Program-made: the position numbers and the translations under genes
Assembly (NCBI GenBank): GCA_038087015.1
Contig: JASBNA010000023.1
Span: 62,001-126,000, forward strand
Direction of reading: 5' to 3'
Origin: Cerrena zonata
Lineage: Eukaryota > Basidiomycota > Agaricomycetes > Polyporales > Cerrenaceae
Length of the DNA: 64,000 bases
In this document: positions 49,826-60,459 of the stretch, piece after piece
Layout of the letters: the number at the start of each line of letters is the position of its first letter
Numbering within the stretch: position 1 is the stretch's first letter
The notes under the pieces: model-generated
The model's database searches: none
What the model was told of the DNA's origin: nothing
The model's input: only the letters and a program-made list of their open reading frames with translations

Positions 49826-50998
49826 ATGACTAGAGTTTCAGAACCACGGGTATCTGAACCGAAAGGTAGTAGTGTTAGTGAGTCTACTAAGACCTCTACT
49901 ATACAGAAAGAAGGTTTAGTTGAGGATAAGGGATCGAATGATATAAAGAAGGGTAAAACGTCATATCATGGTTCATTTCTTGCATCGGTCGAAAGAAATC
50001 AAATACGTATTTCAAGATCGCTTTTAATATGTCTTTATTTGTTTCATGTTTTATATCCTTCAGTTCTTCCGTATACTTCGAAATTTATCCATTTACAGTA
50101 TAGATCAGGAACCAATTCAAATGGAGAAGCATTATACGATATTGGTAAAGATGATGTTTATTTCATACTTAATTGTGTGATAACTTTAACTTTCTTGAGA
50201 TCTTTTCTTATGCAATGGTGTTTTGGACCATTTGCAAGATATTATTGTCATATTCATTCTAAAAAGGCTAAAGTTAGATTTGCTGAACAATCATGGTCAT
50301 TGGTTTATTATATGTTTTCTTTTGCTCTTGGAGTTTACTTATATATCAGATCTCCTTATTGGTTGGATATAGATCATATTTATTTAAATTGGCCTCATTA
50401 TCAAATCACGTCCTCTTTCAAGAAATATTATCTTATATCAATTGGTTTTTGGATTCAACAAGTTTTTGTTTTAAATATTGAAGAAAAAAGAAAAGATCAT
50501 TATCAAATGTTCAGTCATCATATAATTACCTGTGCTTTAATCATAGGTTCTTATTATTATTATTATACTAGAATTGGTCATCTTATTTTAATGATTATGG
50601 ATTCAGTTGATATCTTCTTATCGGGTGCTAAAATGTTAAAATATGCTGGATTTTCAAAAGCTTGTGATTTTATGTTTATTTTATTTTTATTATCCTGGGT
50701 TATCTTAAGACACGGTTTATACAATTATTTATTTTATCATGCTTGGTCAAAAGCAACTACTTTAATGTCAAATGCAAAATGTGTGCCCGGTGTTATTCAA
50801 AAAAGATGCTGGACTCCTAATGTGATTAATTTCTTTCTTGGTTTATTAGGTGGTTTACAAATTATTACTATTGTTTGGATGTACCTTATCTTTAAAATTG
50901 CGTATAAAGTTGTCACCGGTACTGGGGCTGAAGATGTTAGAAGTGATGATGAAGAAACTGATGTTGAAGATGAGAGTGTAACTGAAAAGGTTAAATAA
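49826..50998 (+). CDS. Ceramide synthase catalytic subunit (LAG1/LAC1 type)
   Basis: 390 aa ER multi-pass enzyme that acylates sphingoid bases with fatty acyl-CoA. Polar N terminus (1-55), then helices; TLC domain about 140-360. The Lag1 motif is EKRKDHYQMFSHHIITCALI, with the catalytic His pair and IMDSVDIFLSGAKML. Acidic C-terminal tail DDEETDVEDESV carries likely CK2-type sites and KVK at the end. LAG1 versus LAC1 cannot be decided by sequence memory alone, so no symbol is given. The leader contains TTTTTTTTCAG just before the ATG. Intact. Confidence 0.93.
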   Translation: MTRVSEPRVSEPKGSSVSESTKTSTIQKEGLVEDKGSNDIKKGKTSYHGSFLASVERNQIRISRSLLICLYLFHVLYPSVLPYTSKFIHLQYRSGTNSNGEALYDIGKDDVYFILNCVITLTFLRSFLMQWCFGPFARYYCHIHSKKAKVRFAEQSWSLVYYMFSFALGVYLYIRSPYWLDIDHIYLNWPHYQITSSFKKYYLISIGFWIQQVFVLNIEEKRKDHYQMFSHHIITCALIIGSYYYYYTRIGHLILMIMDSVDIFLSGAKMLKYAGFSKACDFMFILFLLSWVILRHGLYNYLFYHAWSKATTLMSNAKCVPGVIQKRCWTPNVINFFLGLLGGLQIITIVWMYLIFKIAYKVVTGTGAEDVRSDDEETDVEDESVTEKVK

Positions 50999-51298
50999 TC
51001 AACCTTGTTATTTTCTCGTCGTGTATTTTTAGTTTTTTGTAATATAAAGAAAGTTAGAAGTAATGCTTCAATTCCTTTTTTCGAATTTACCTTTCTTAAT
51101 CTCCAAATTTGTTCACGATATTTATTCGAACATATATACTCAAAACCAAAAAAAGATCCAAAAAAAAAAAAATTGAATTTCCATTTTGATTTCAAATAAA
51201 AAAAAAGTATACTTAAAAACATATATCTCTTACAATACGTATGTCATTTGATTTGTTTGTATTAAAATAGTTGTACTCTTTATAGAACACGATGTAGT
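50999..51298. other. Convergent 3' gap between ceramide synthase and AVT7-like gene
   Basis: 300 bp of AT-rich 3' sequence with A runs (about 51158-51170, 51198-51207). No gene seen. Confidence 0.6.
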
Positions 51299-52609
51299 TT
51301 ACGCAGGGTCTAATACTAAACTAACGTATAAGCAAAGAATCATAACGACAAACCCCCAAATTACTAAGAATAATGAAGCATTTTTCAATGTCTTGTGTTT
51401 TTTGGTTAAAACATCAACATCAGATCCAACTAATGTATAGCCAAATAAACCTGGTAATATAAATGAAATAGCAGTTGATCCAGTAGCACCCACGATTGCT
51501 AAAACTAATGCAAATGATTTAACAGTGACTGCTAAATAATAACCAACTAATAATAAAGAAACAGAAATTGTATAAAAAACTTTATTTGGAAATGGAACAA
51601 CAAACGAAGGTTTATTTGAATCATTTTGGTCTTCTAATAAATTAGAAGTTTCATTTGGACCATTTATTGGAGTATCATTAGAGTTTAATTTCAATTTAAA
51701 CCAATAGTAAATATTATTAACTGATATTCTAGCAGGATGGATCATTAATGGGAATGAAAAAATCACCATGAATACAATGGCAAACCTACCTAAAGTTGTA
51801 GCCCAGGTAGATGGATAACTTAAAACAATATTACCACCAACTTTATTACCAAAAGTGAAATAACCGGTTAATCCAACAAGTATGAACAACCCAGTAGATA
51901 ATGAGATTGCAAAAGTTATCAATTTGGTTAAATTTGATAAGGATTTGTCTCTTGCCTCATTAATAATCGAAAACATATTTTGATGTCCGGTAAATGCAAA
52001 TACAATGATAGAAAATGTACTGAAAACCCCACTCACTGTTGGAGGACCCGCAGTCAAATCTCCTTTAGAGTCATTAGGAAAATCGCCAAAGAGTCCTTCA
52101 AAAACGACTAATAAAGTCAAATAAGCAATTGCTCCTAAACCAAGAATTGAGGTATATTTCAAGGAATCCAAATTTTTCAATAAAGACAATGGCACACAAA
52201 TAACTGAGCTTGCCAATACCCAAAACTTGGAATAATTCGATTCATCAACAAAGGGAATATCCTTAACTATCGTGGGCATCAAATCTCCAACAAGTACTAA
52301 ATACGAAATGGCACATCCGAAACATTGAATTGCAATAGCTAGATCAAATACAACCGATAAACTTGGATAAGTAATTGAACATAAGTTGAAGAAGGTGGCA
52401 TGGCCCCTTGGTACAAACTTACTCACGTACGCTTGTAAAAATAACCCAAACCCTGATGTTAAAGCAGCAAATATTATAATTATCGATCCAAAAATATATC
52501 CATCAGTTGAAAAACTCAATGGAATTGACATAAGTCCTGCCCCAATAATAGTCTTCAATAAGCTCACAGATGACGACGTCAACGATGCTCCCTCTTCTAA
52601 TGATGGCAT
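51299..52609 (-). CDS. Vacuolar amino-acid transporter, AVT5/6/7-like
   Basis: 436 aa AAAP-family transporter with about eleven hydrophobic segments. The N terminus SSVSLLKTIIGAGLMSIPLSF (about 12-32) carries the GAGLxSxP motif of Avt transporters, and the middle FTGHQNMFSIINEARDKS is family-typical. Closest by wording to Avt7 and Avt5/6 (export from the vacuole to the cytosol), but direction and substrate are inference. The 436 length fits. The start ATG at 52609 is preceded by CCGTACC repeats in its promoter. Intact. Confidence 0.85.
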   Translation of the reverse strand: MPSLEEGASLTSSSVSLLKTIIGAGLMSIPLSFSTDGYIFGSIIIIFAALTSGFGLFLQAYVSKFVPRGHATFFNLCSITYPSLSVVFDLAIAIQCFGCAISYLVLVGDLMPTIVKDIPFVDESNYSKFWVLASSVICVPLSLLKNLDSLKYTSILGLGAIAYLTLLVVFEGLFGDFPNDSKGDLTAGPPTVSGVFSTFSIIVFAFTGHQNMFSIINEARDKSLSNLTKLITFAISLSTGLFILVGLTGYFTFGNKVGGNIVLSYPSTWATTLGRFAIVFMVIFSFPLMIHPARISVNNIYYWFKLKLNSNDTPINGPNETSNLLEDQNDSNKPSFVVPFPNKVFYTISVSLLLVGYYLAVTVKSFALVLAIVGATGSTAISFILPGLFGYTLVGSDVDVLTKKHKTLKNASLFLVIWGFVVMILCLYVSLVLDPA

Positions 52610-53153
52610 CGTTATTCTTACCTCTTCTATTCAAGTATCTTGTTTCCCGTAGAATGATTCCTGAATATCTCTCCTTTCCAATAATCCACAGTTCTAAAAT
52701 TGCAAATTCAAACCCAAAACCCGTACCGAATTCAAACACCCGTACCTTTTTAACATCCGTACCTTTTCCAACATCCGTACCTTTTTTCATGGGTTTGGAT
52801 CAGAAATTACGCGTTTTTGTTTACTTTTGTTATTTTCCTCAGGTTTTGTCTTTGGTTAAAACGAGATGATATTGAAAGGTACTTCAGGATCTGGTATTTG
52901 AGGTTAAACTGCACCAATTAATATATATTAGAACATAACGACACCATCAATTGCACGATCGAGCCATTCCTCACCTAGTGCAACATTCCATTCAATCCTA
53001 GAAGCCTAGTTGATTCGAAGCGCCCATACATATTCCAGTCATACTTTGAATTAAACGATAACCTGTCGAAAAACAAGTTGAACTCAAAAATAAGGATTGA
53101 GCTGTTCCCATCAGAGAAGATACTTTGATACTTCCAGTCCAGAAGCAGTCGTT
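52610..53153. other. Divergent promoter with CCGTACC repeats and an MCB box
   Basis: Between the AVT7-like gene (-) and KIP3 (+). It has four copies of A-A/C-A-C/T-CCGTACC between 52717 and 52781 at 17-19-bp spacing: AAACCCGTACC, ACACCCGTACC, then ACATCCGTACC twice, each followed by T or C-rich bases. ACGCGT lies at 52809-52814. The repeats overlap the Rap1-like motif core (ACACCCGTAC at 52736-52745). Confidence 0.6.
52809..52814. promoter_or_regulatory. ACGCGT MCB box upstream of KIP3
   Basis: A perfect MluI cell-cycle box 340 bp before the kinesin start. Single copy; plausible for a mitotic gene but not conclusive. Confidence 0.35.
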
Positions 53154-55991
53154 ATGAATATTGCATCATCGCATCCAACTAGGGAGTCCTCGATTTCTGT
53201 TGCGGTTAGAGTTAGGCCCTTCACTAATTCAGAAGAATCAAAATTGATTAAGCAGGAAGAAGATCCATTTTTTGTTAGTGATGGCTCGCTATCTTCTAAT
53301 AACAAGTCATCTGAACGTTCTGGTTTAAAACTGACATCAGTCTTCAATCCTAGGGGTATTAGAAAGATTGTAAACGTGGTTGATGATAAAATGTTAATAT
53401 TTGATCCACCCGAGACTAATCCCTTGAGTACCATGCAGAATAATGCATTCCCGAATAATGCTCAGAGGCCAAGGATAAGAGAATATCGTTTTGTATTTGA
53501 TAAATTGTTTGATGTTCTGACCAGTCAACAGGAAGTTTACAATAATACAACTAGACCTTTATTGGATAGTATACTCGACGGTTATAATGCCACTGTTTTT
53601 GCGTATGGAGCTACTGGGTGTGGGAAGACCCATACGATTCTGGGCTCTCCGCAAGATCCTGGGGTAATTTTTTTAACAATGAAAGAATTGTTTGAAAAAA
53701 TTGAAGAATTGTCCGACAAAAAACTTTTTGATGTTAGTTTATCATTTCTCGAAATTTATAATGAAACAATTCGTGATTTACTAAATCCAGAAACAAGCTT
53801 TAAAAAATTAATTTTAAGAGAAGATGCTAAAAAGAAGATTTCAGTTGCAAACCTATCTTCTCACAAACCAAAAAGCGTAGAGGAAGTTATGGATTTAATT
53901 CTATTGGGGAATCAAAATAGAACTAGTTCCCCAACAGAAGCTAATGCCACTTCTTCTAGATCTCATGCGGTTTTACAAATTAATGTAGTTCAAAAAAATA
54001 GAACTGCAGATATCAATGAAGAACACACGTTTGCAACATTATCAATTATTGATTTGGCTGGTAGTGAAAGAGCCGCAGCTACAAAAAATAGAGGTGCTAG
54101 ACTTAATGAGGGAGCTAATATCAATAAATCATTACTTGCATTAGGGAATTGTATTAATGCCTTGTGCGATCCCAGAAGAAGAAATCATATTCCTTATAGA
54201 GATTCAAAGTTGACCAGATTACTCAAATTCTCATTAGGGGGAAATTGTAAAACCGTTATGATTGTTTGCATCTCCCCATCTTCCCAGCATTATGATGAGA
54301 CATTAAACACTTTGAAGTATGCTGATAGAGCCAAAGAAATTAAGACAAAGTTGATCAGAAATCAACATAACCTAGATCGTCACGTTGGGTCATATTTGAA
54401 AATGATTACAGAGCAAAAACAGGAAATTAATGAATTAAGAACTCGTGAAAACAAAGTTATTGAATCAACTATTAATAAACAAAATCAAATTCTTGGAAAA
54501 TGCAATCAGTCTATTCTCGATTCAATTGATTCAATCAAAAAATCTTTGGATAATCATCAACAAGATAAATGGAAAAAATACTTCTTGTTAGCTAAAAGAA
54601 AATTATTATTATCTCAACAGACTAACATTTCTCTTTTGTCAGAGAACTTACAAAGAATTGGTCATTTTGCATTTTTAAAAGATTTAATTAATTTCCCCAG
54701 TTTAGTTTTTCAGGTTAATCAATTGACGAATAAAATTAATCAACAAATTGTTAATTTAGAAAAACAATATGGTACTCCTTCAGATATTGATAATATTTTC
54801 ACTCATTCGATTATTTATACTTTGAAAAAATTAAAAGAATCAGAAGGTTGGACTCAGTCTCATACTTTTATATTCGAAAATTTAGTCGATGCTTTGAAAG
54901 ATACATTCGAAAAAGATATAATGATAAATTCATCAATCTTATTTGATTACTTATTATCTGAAATAAAACAATATGTCTCCTTACCTAAAGCATTCCTGGA
55001 TTTATTAATCATTTCAACTAATCCTGACCAGGACTATGCTCTTGAAAACATTGTTTCTGTGGTTGATCATCTAATTTTAACTTTAGAGTCAATGAATAAT
55101 AGTGATTTTGATGTTGCAATTGAAAAATGCACTTCTACATTTATCCAGCAGCAATTTAATGAAGTTGACCAGCATAATAATGAAGACCCTTACCAAGGCT
55201 TGGAGACGAACAATTTAAACAATCAAATGAATAGTCTGTCACCAAATCAAAATTCTTTGGAAGACACTCAGATTCCAAGGCCTTCTTTAGCTAAGTCTAA
55301 AAGAGGTTCCACCTCACCTTTAAAATCTTCTCCTCCTAGAAATTTGAAGAAAGCCACCATGAAAAAGCTTAGTCCACCAAAAATTTCCCCAGTGAATAAA
55401 CTCGGAAAGAAAGTACGTTGGGATGTCTCTGATAATAATATCGATACAAGCATGATTGAAAGTGAACATGACATTAGTATGGAGGAGCCACCACCTCTAC
55501 AACAAGAGAAACCCAATAATACATATCCCAGTAGTAATGATGATAATTCTCCTATTAATAATGATGTCCTTGATAGGTCAGATATCATGGATGATTTGGA
55601 TTTTAAGTTTGACCCTAGTCTTGATTCGCCATCGGTCAATAGCTTATTAAAACATAAAGATTCAACCGATTTTTCACGTAATAAATTAAAATATTCTAAT
55701 CCAAGATTACAATCCTTAACTAACAGGAAACTTCCAACAAGCGAAGAATCTCTCGATAATGAAGATTCCTTATTGAAGTTACCTTTACTTAACAAGGGGG
55801 CAAGTACTAAAATAATATCGGAGAAAGAAAATGAACACTTTGGTTTTTCGCCAGGTCTTTTACCATCCCCAACAAATAATTATAAGTCATCAGTGTTAAG
55901 TGAACCTTCTAGAGTTATCAATAATGATTTTCGTGAGTATAACCATGGTACTAGAAATATAGGCAGTAATGGCTCTGAAGAAGTTGAATGA
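53154..55991 (+). CDS. KIP3: KIP3, kinesin-8 microtubule motor/depolymerase
   Basis: 945 aa from the ATG at 53154; the earlier in-frame codons start from TTG. Plus-end-directed motor that shortens microtubules and positions the spindle. Motor domain about 12-425: VAVRVRPF, P loop GATGCGKT (152-159), switch I TSSRSHAVLQI, switch II SIIDLAGSERA, and the neck region with TLKYADRAKEIKTKL. A Kip3-type insert (about 40-90) follows strand 1. A coiled-coil-like region (about 425-620) and a long Asn/Ser/Pro tail, with KSKRGSTSPLKSSPPRNLKK basic patches, follow. The length exceeds S. cerevisiae Kip3 (~805). Intact. Confidence 0.92.
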   Translation: MNIASSHPTRESSISVAVRVRPFTNSEESKLIKQEEDPFFVSDGSLSSNNKSSERSGLKLTSVFNPRGIRKIVNVVDDKMLIFDPPETNPLSTMQNNAFPNNAQRPRIREYRFVFDKLFDVLTSQQEVYNNTTRPLLDSILDGYNATVFAYGATGCGKTHTILGSPQDPGVIFLTMKELFEKIEELSDKKLFDVSLSFLEIYNETIRDLLNPETSFKKLILREDAKKKISVANLSSHKPKSVEEVMDLILLGNQNRTSSPTEANATSSRSHAVLQINVVQKNRTADINEEHTFATLSIIDLAGSERAAATKNRGARLNEGANINKSLLALGNCINALCDPRRRNHIPYRDSKLTRLLKFSLGGNCKTVMIVCISPSSQHYDETLNTLKYADRAKEIKTKLIRNQHNLDRHVGSYLKMITEQKQEINELRTRENKVIESTINKQNQILGKCNQSILDSIDSIKKSLDNHQQDKWKKYFLLAKRKLLLSQQTNISLLSENLQRIGHFAFLKDLINFPSLVFQVNQLTNKINQQIVNLEKQYGTPSDIDNIFTHSIIYTLKKLKESEGWTQSHTFIFENLVDALKDTFEKDIMINSSILFDYLLSEIKQYVSLPKAFLDLLIISTNPDQDYALENIVSVVDHLILTLESMNNSDFDVAIEKCTSTFIQQQFNEVDQHNNEDPYQGLETNNLNNQMNSLSPNQNSLEDTQIPRPSLAKSKRGSTSPLKSSPPRNLKKATMKKLSPPKISPVNKLGKKVRWDVSDNNIDTSMIESEHDISMEEPPPLQQEKPNNTYPSSNDDNSPINNDVLDRSDIMDDLDFKFDPSLDSPSVNSLLKHKDSTDFSRNKLKYSNPRLQSLTNRKLPTSEESLDNEDSLLKLPLLNKGASTKIISEKENEHFGFSPGLLPSPTNNYKSSVLSEPSRVINNDFREYNHGTRNIGSNGSEEVE

Positions 55992-56340
55992 TTAACGATA
56001 CCTCATTTAATTTTCACCTATTCCCTTTTTTATTCTTTCTAAAATTTTCTTTCTTTTTACATATCCATCTGTTTGTTTTTTTTTTGCATTTCACTTTCTA
56101 GTTTATATTTTAATTGCATTTCGTTGTACCCTTTCAAAGTTCATTATTGTACACTACAAGTAAACCCTGTGGATGGTTGCAATTTTAGATTTCCTCACTA
56201 AACTTTTTGCCATCTCGCTGATAAACTACAGTTAGGTTATTCCAGCAAACTCGAAAAAATGAAAAGTTTATTCAAATACTTAGTAATATAGAAATGAAAG
56301 GTTAAAATTCATCAAGACATTAGGCTTTTTGATTGCAGGC
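55992..56340. other. Convergent 3' gap KIP3 / glycine-zipper gene
   Basis: 349 bp, AT-rich, with T-rich runs near 56025-56090. No gene seen. Confidence 0.6.
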
Positions 56341-56997
56341 TTACCATCTACCTCCACTTGAACCACCATAGTTATCATTTCTTCCACCTCCGTAGTTGTC
56401 GTTTCTTCCACCTCCGTAGTTGTCGTTTCTTCCACCTCCGTAGTTGTCGTTTCTTCCTCCGCCGTAGTTATCATTTCTTCCACCTCCGTAGTCATTTCTT
56501 CCACCTCCGTAGTCGTTTCTTCCACCGCCGTAGTCATTTCTGCCACCGCTGTAGTCATTTCTGCCACCGCCGTAGCTATCATTTCCACCGTGTTTGTTAT
56601 CACTGTGGCCAAAGAACCCACCACCAGATTGGTGTTCTTGTTTCTTATCGTTATGAGAAGATCCAAACAAACCATGGGATTCGTGCTTCTTCTTGTCCTT
56701 CTTCTTCTTCTTGTCACCATGACCAAACCATCCGCCACCGGATTCTTCATCAGAACTGCTACTTGAGCTATCCTTTTCACCAGCTTTATGACCAAGAACA
56801 CCACCAATTACAGAACTGGCAATTTTACCCTTGGTACCACCACCAAAAGCATTAGAAGCAACATAACCGGCACCAGCACCAGCAACAGTACTCATCATAC
56901 CTCTTTCACCACCTTCTCCAGAACTTTCGTTATGAGAAGATTGTTTTGGTTGATAGGAACGGTTATCTCCAGAATTGTAAAAATCGTTAGCAGACAT
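56341..56997 (-). CDS. Glycine-zipper protein with GGRNDNY repeats
   Basis: 218 aa. After a polar N terminus comes STVAGAGAGYVASNAFGGG and IASSVIGGVLGHKAGEK (about 36-75), a glycine-zipper/2TM-like block that could insert in or associate with membranes. A Ser/Glu/Lys-rich stretch follows (SSSSSDEE, KKKKKDKKKHESHG), then about ten tandem GG(G)RND(N)Y units from about residue 138 to 212, ending GGRW. The DNA of the tail is a tandem array of 21-24-bp units. The composition recalls stress-induced hydrophilin/Ddr48-like repeat proteins, but the domain order is not one I know. Start at 56997 is a good ATG. Confidence 0.78.
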   Translation of the reverse strand: MSANDFYNSGDNRSYQPKQSSHNESSGEGGERGMMSTVAGAGAGYVASNAFGGGTKGKIASSVIGGVLGHKAGEKDSSSSSSDEESGGGWFGHGDKKKKKDKKKHESHGLFGSSHNDKKQEHQSGGGFFGHSDNKHGGNDSYGGGRNDYSGGRNDYGGGRNDYGGGRNDYGGGRNDNYGGGRNDNYGGGRNDNYGGGRNDNYGGGRNDNYGGSSGGRW

Positions 56998-57892
56998 TAT
57001 TAGTTAATTGACCAACTCAATTGAATAAGTCCAACCTTCAAAGGATTTCCCAGACCTTTTATGCTGTTCTAATCAGCAAATATAAGTTGGGGGCAGTCTC
57101 TGGATTCTGCATACTGGAGAACTCCACCAAATCACAGCTGAAATTTTCCAATTTGTCCCTTACCCAAAATCCACCACGATAAACTATGGTAAATAAACGC
57201 CCAGACAAGTAGTAAGTATGTGACAATCTATTTCAGGTTGTGTAGTGGCTATAACTGAAGTTGATTGTTAAACTTGATGAAATCTCGAGATTGTGACCGT
57301 TTCGAGTTCGATGACGGATCCACTGAGTGACATTTTTTCCTTTGTGAGAGATGAGTTTTTCACTGGCTTGCCAAACGGCCATGATATGCCATTGAGCAGT
57401 GACTGCTTATGCTGTAGTGACGGTTCAATGGCTAGTTGTCCTCATGGAATTCTGCTACAACGTCTATAAAACGTGATCTTTGGCAACCGATGCCGCAGTT
57501 TCATAATCCTTCCATAACACAAAATTGAAAGGTACCAAATGACTAAAAGGCATTGATTCAAAGAATGCTCTTGCTGTTTATGTAGTGATCCTGATTTACT
57601 GATGTACTGATGTGTTGTTATGATTTACTGTTAAAATGATTTACTGTGTAATAGTGTAGTGTAATAGTGTAGTGTAATAGTGTAGTATAATAGTGTAGTG
57701 TAATAGATGCATTTACATATTCACTGAGATTGCAAAAATCGGAAAATCAGCAAAGATAACAAATGACCTACTTTTTATATTAAAATGACATATGATATAC
57801 TATAAACTAATTAAATAAAAGCAAACAATTGACTAAGGAGAAATGAATGAATATATGTATGTATATATTTTTATTTTTGGCGGTGCCCAACA
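56998..57892. other. CHS4 downstream / glycine-zipper upstream region
   Basis: 895 bp between two minus-strand genes. It contains a 13-bp tandem repeat (57648-57706), GATTTACTG micro-repeats (57590-57645) and an ATGTATGTATAT run near the CHS4 stop. No gene seen. Confidence 0.6.
57648..57706 (+). repeat. 13-bp tandem repeat GTAATAGTGTAGT, about 4.5 copies
   Basis: Units at 57648, 57661 and 57674 are exact, the fourth (57687) has one change, and a partial follows. It lies about 190 bp downstream of the CHS4 stop, outside any ORF. Confidence 0.85.
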
Positions 57893-59911
57893 TTACATGA
57901 TTATGCAATCTTTATCTTGAGCAGCCTTTTCATTACCATTTAATAAGTTACCAGATTTTTTCTTTTTCAAATTTTTCTGTAATTTTGCAGCTAATTCCTT
58001 ATTAGCTAATCTATTTAAACATTTTTCATCACCATTTTCTGCACCTTTTTGATACCAAGTTTGAGCATCATTAATATTTTTAATACAACCAATTCCCTTT
58101 TCATAAAAATTGGCTAATGCAAATTGAGCTTTAGCTAAACCACACATGGCAGCTCTTTTAGCCCATTCAAAAGCTTCCAGTTCATCTTTTGGTAAGAAAG
58201 GTTCATTACCAACAAGATACCAAGCACACATTGATAACATTGATTCTGGATCACCACCTAAAGCAGCTTGGGTATAATAATGAATTGATAAATTAGAATC
58301 TTGAGGAACAATCTCACCAACTTCATAACATTTACCTAAGATGGCAGCAGATTCAATATGACCTAAAGCAGCAGCCTGAGAATATAATTCTAAAGCATAT
58401 TTTTGATCAGTGATAATAATATCTTGAAATCCATTATAATAAATTTTACCCAATTCATAAGGAGCAGCACCAATTAATTCATTAGCAACATTTGAAGCAC
58501 GAGTTAACCATTTAATACCCATTTTTTTGGTATTAACATTATTTGGCATCCCCATTCTAGAATAAAATGAATAAACACCTAATTTATACATTGAAGCAGG
58601 GTGATTTTTGGATGCAGCCATTTTTAAATATTCAATTGCTTTACGAGCATCTCTACCAGTACCTAAACCTTCTTCATAACAATAAGAAGTTCTATAAGCA
58701 CTTTCAATATGACCATGTTTAGCAGCAGCTTGGAATAAAGCGAAAGCTTCTTTATTATCAACTTTACCTAAAGCACCAGAACTGCAAGCATCACCTAATA
58801 AATATTGAGCTTCAGTATAACCTTTATCTGATAATTTTCTTAAATAGTGAACGGCTTCTTTTAATAAAGCTCTCTTCAATTTAGAATCATCCATTTCACT
58901 AGCATTTTCTAAATCTAACGAAGAAGAATTTGATTTTGATTTTGAATGAGATTTCTTCATATTATTATTATTAACTCCTAAATTTTCATTTTTTCTAGGT
59001 GATTCATTTGGAGTATTTGAACCAGGAGTGGAAGAATTTTCATTATCTAAAATCAAAGCAGTTTGTAACATATACTGAGCATATTGAAATAAAACTGTTG
59101 GATCATTTGATTTTTTAGCATTTTTCCTATACATATCAATAGTTTTAATTCTTGGTAAAAGATGAGAAGAATTATCCCCAAGATATTGTTGAATGACATT
59201 TTGACTAAAATCAATCATACTAGCATTATCAGATCTATCATAAATAAAAGAAGAAGTTGAAGAAACTGATCTATTATGGCCTAATCTACCAGGAGGAGCC
59301 ATTGGAGGAGCACCGAAAATTGAATTAGTATTTGAACCATTACTTGGATTTTCTTGAAGATTTGACATTAAATTACTTTCCGATTTTGAATATTCCTGCT
59401 TATTTGAAGTTTCAAATATAGAGTTACTATTATTATTATTATTATTTAAATTGAAATTAGTAACTGATGAGGTAGCAGATAAAGGATGAGCACCAGGAGG
59501 AGAAACCAACCCATTCCCATTGGATGCTTCTTTAGGGAAAGCCGGTGGAGGAGTTTGAGAATCATATAAAGGATAAGGAGTTGAAGAAGAACTTGGAGAC
59601 TGTTGAGGTTTTATATGATTATTATTAAGAACATTTTGAATAGTTGGATTATAATGAGCAGATGTTGGATAAGGGCTGGCATTATTTGGATAAGGATTAG
59701 TATAATTTTCATTAATCAATGAATCATCTTCGATAGTTTTATTATTAAGTTGATTAGCTTGATCTAATGGACTATGGAAACTATAAGGAGAACTAGTTTC
59801 CGGAGTTTCATTTGAAATCGGAGCAGCTGGAGCATCAACAAAGCTATCTACCGGATAAGGGGCTGAAGCGGTTTCAGCACCAGCCTTTTGACGATACGGA
59901 TGGGAAGTCAT
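57893..59911 (-). CDS. CHS4: SKT5/CHS4, chitin synthase III activator
   Basis: 672 aa, close to the usual ~690. Recruits and activates Chs3 at bud necks. N-terminal 250 residues are disordered, Pro/Ser/Asn-rich. A conserved block DMYRKNAKKSNDPTVLFQYAQYMLQ (about 255-279) precedes an array of Sel1/TPR-like repeats (about 350-635): AVHYLRKLSDKGYTEAQYLLG, FALFQAAAKHGHIESAYRTSYC, IEYLKMAASKNHPASMYKLGVY, and so on. The C terminus KDCIIM is a CaaX box for farnesylation, which is essential in the known Chs4. Symbol CHS4 is used in Candida-type species, SKT5 in Saccharomyces. Intact. Confidence 0.93.
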   Translation of the reverse strand: MTSHPYRQKAGAETASAPYPVDSFVDAPAAPISNETPETSSPYSFHSPLDQANQLNNKTIEDDSLINENYTNPYPNNASPYPTSAHYNPTIQNVLNNNHIKPQQSPSSSSTPYPLYDSQTPPPAFPKEASNGNGLVSPPGAHPLSATSSVTNFNLNNNNNNSNSIFETSNKQEYSKSESNLMSNLQENPSNGSNTNSIFGAPPMAPPGRLGHNRSVSSTSSFIYDRSDNASMIDFSQNVIQQYLGDNSSHLLPRIKTIDMYRKNAKKSNDPTVLFQYAQYMLQTALILDNENSSTPGSNTPNESPRKNENLGVNNNNMKKSHSKSKSNSSSLDLENASEMDDSKLKRALLKEAVHYLRKLSDKGYTEAQYLLGDACSSGALGKVDNKEAFALFQAAAKHGHIESAYRTSYCYEEGLGTGRDARKAIEYLKMAASKNHPASMYKLGVYSFYSRMGMPNNVNTKKMGIKWLTRASNVANELIGAAPYELGKIYYNGFQDIIITDQKYALELYSQAAALGHIESAAILGKCYEVGEIVPQDSNLSIHYYTQAALGGDPESMLSMCAWYLVGNEPFLPKDELEAFEWAKRAAMCGLAKAQFALANFYEKGIGCIKNINDAQTWYQKGAENGDEKCLNRLANKELAAKLQKNLKKKKSGNLLNGNEKAAQDKDCIIM

Positions 59912-60459
59912 ACTTTACTCAACTAATAATCAAAAAATTTGTCACTTTCAAAACAAATTTCTTTAAATAATGATGAGATCGAGTAAGGTGCGCGTGTCTT
60001 CTTGCACTCGAGCTAATAAGATCAAGACTTTAACCAACAAGAAGGAAGGAGTTCGACAAGAAAGGTTAACCAAAAAATAAAAAGATCAACCAAAAGGAAA
60101 TGAACGAAAAACAACGAACCAAAAAAAAAAATAAAAATAAAAATAAAAAAAGGCAAAAAAGGGCAAAAAACAAGTAAATTAAATGTAATTTCTCACCGAA
60201 CAGCGCTGAAACAAACCACCTTTTGGCGTACTAAACCAGGACACTAGTACGGTTCTAAGTAAGTAAAGCAGGTAATGACTTAAGTCGGGCACTCGGGGCA
60301 GACAGGATGGAGCAGGACCAAGTGGATCAATGTAGAATGAATGCGGTAGACGGAGCCTAAAATTCGTAATTGAAATCGTATAACAAATCACAAATAACAC
60401 AATCTGATAGGCGTTACAACGGACCGAGAAGAGCTGTTTCAGGAGTGGGAATCGGAAGT

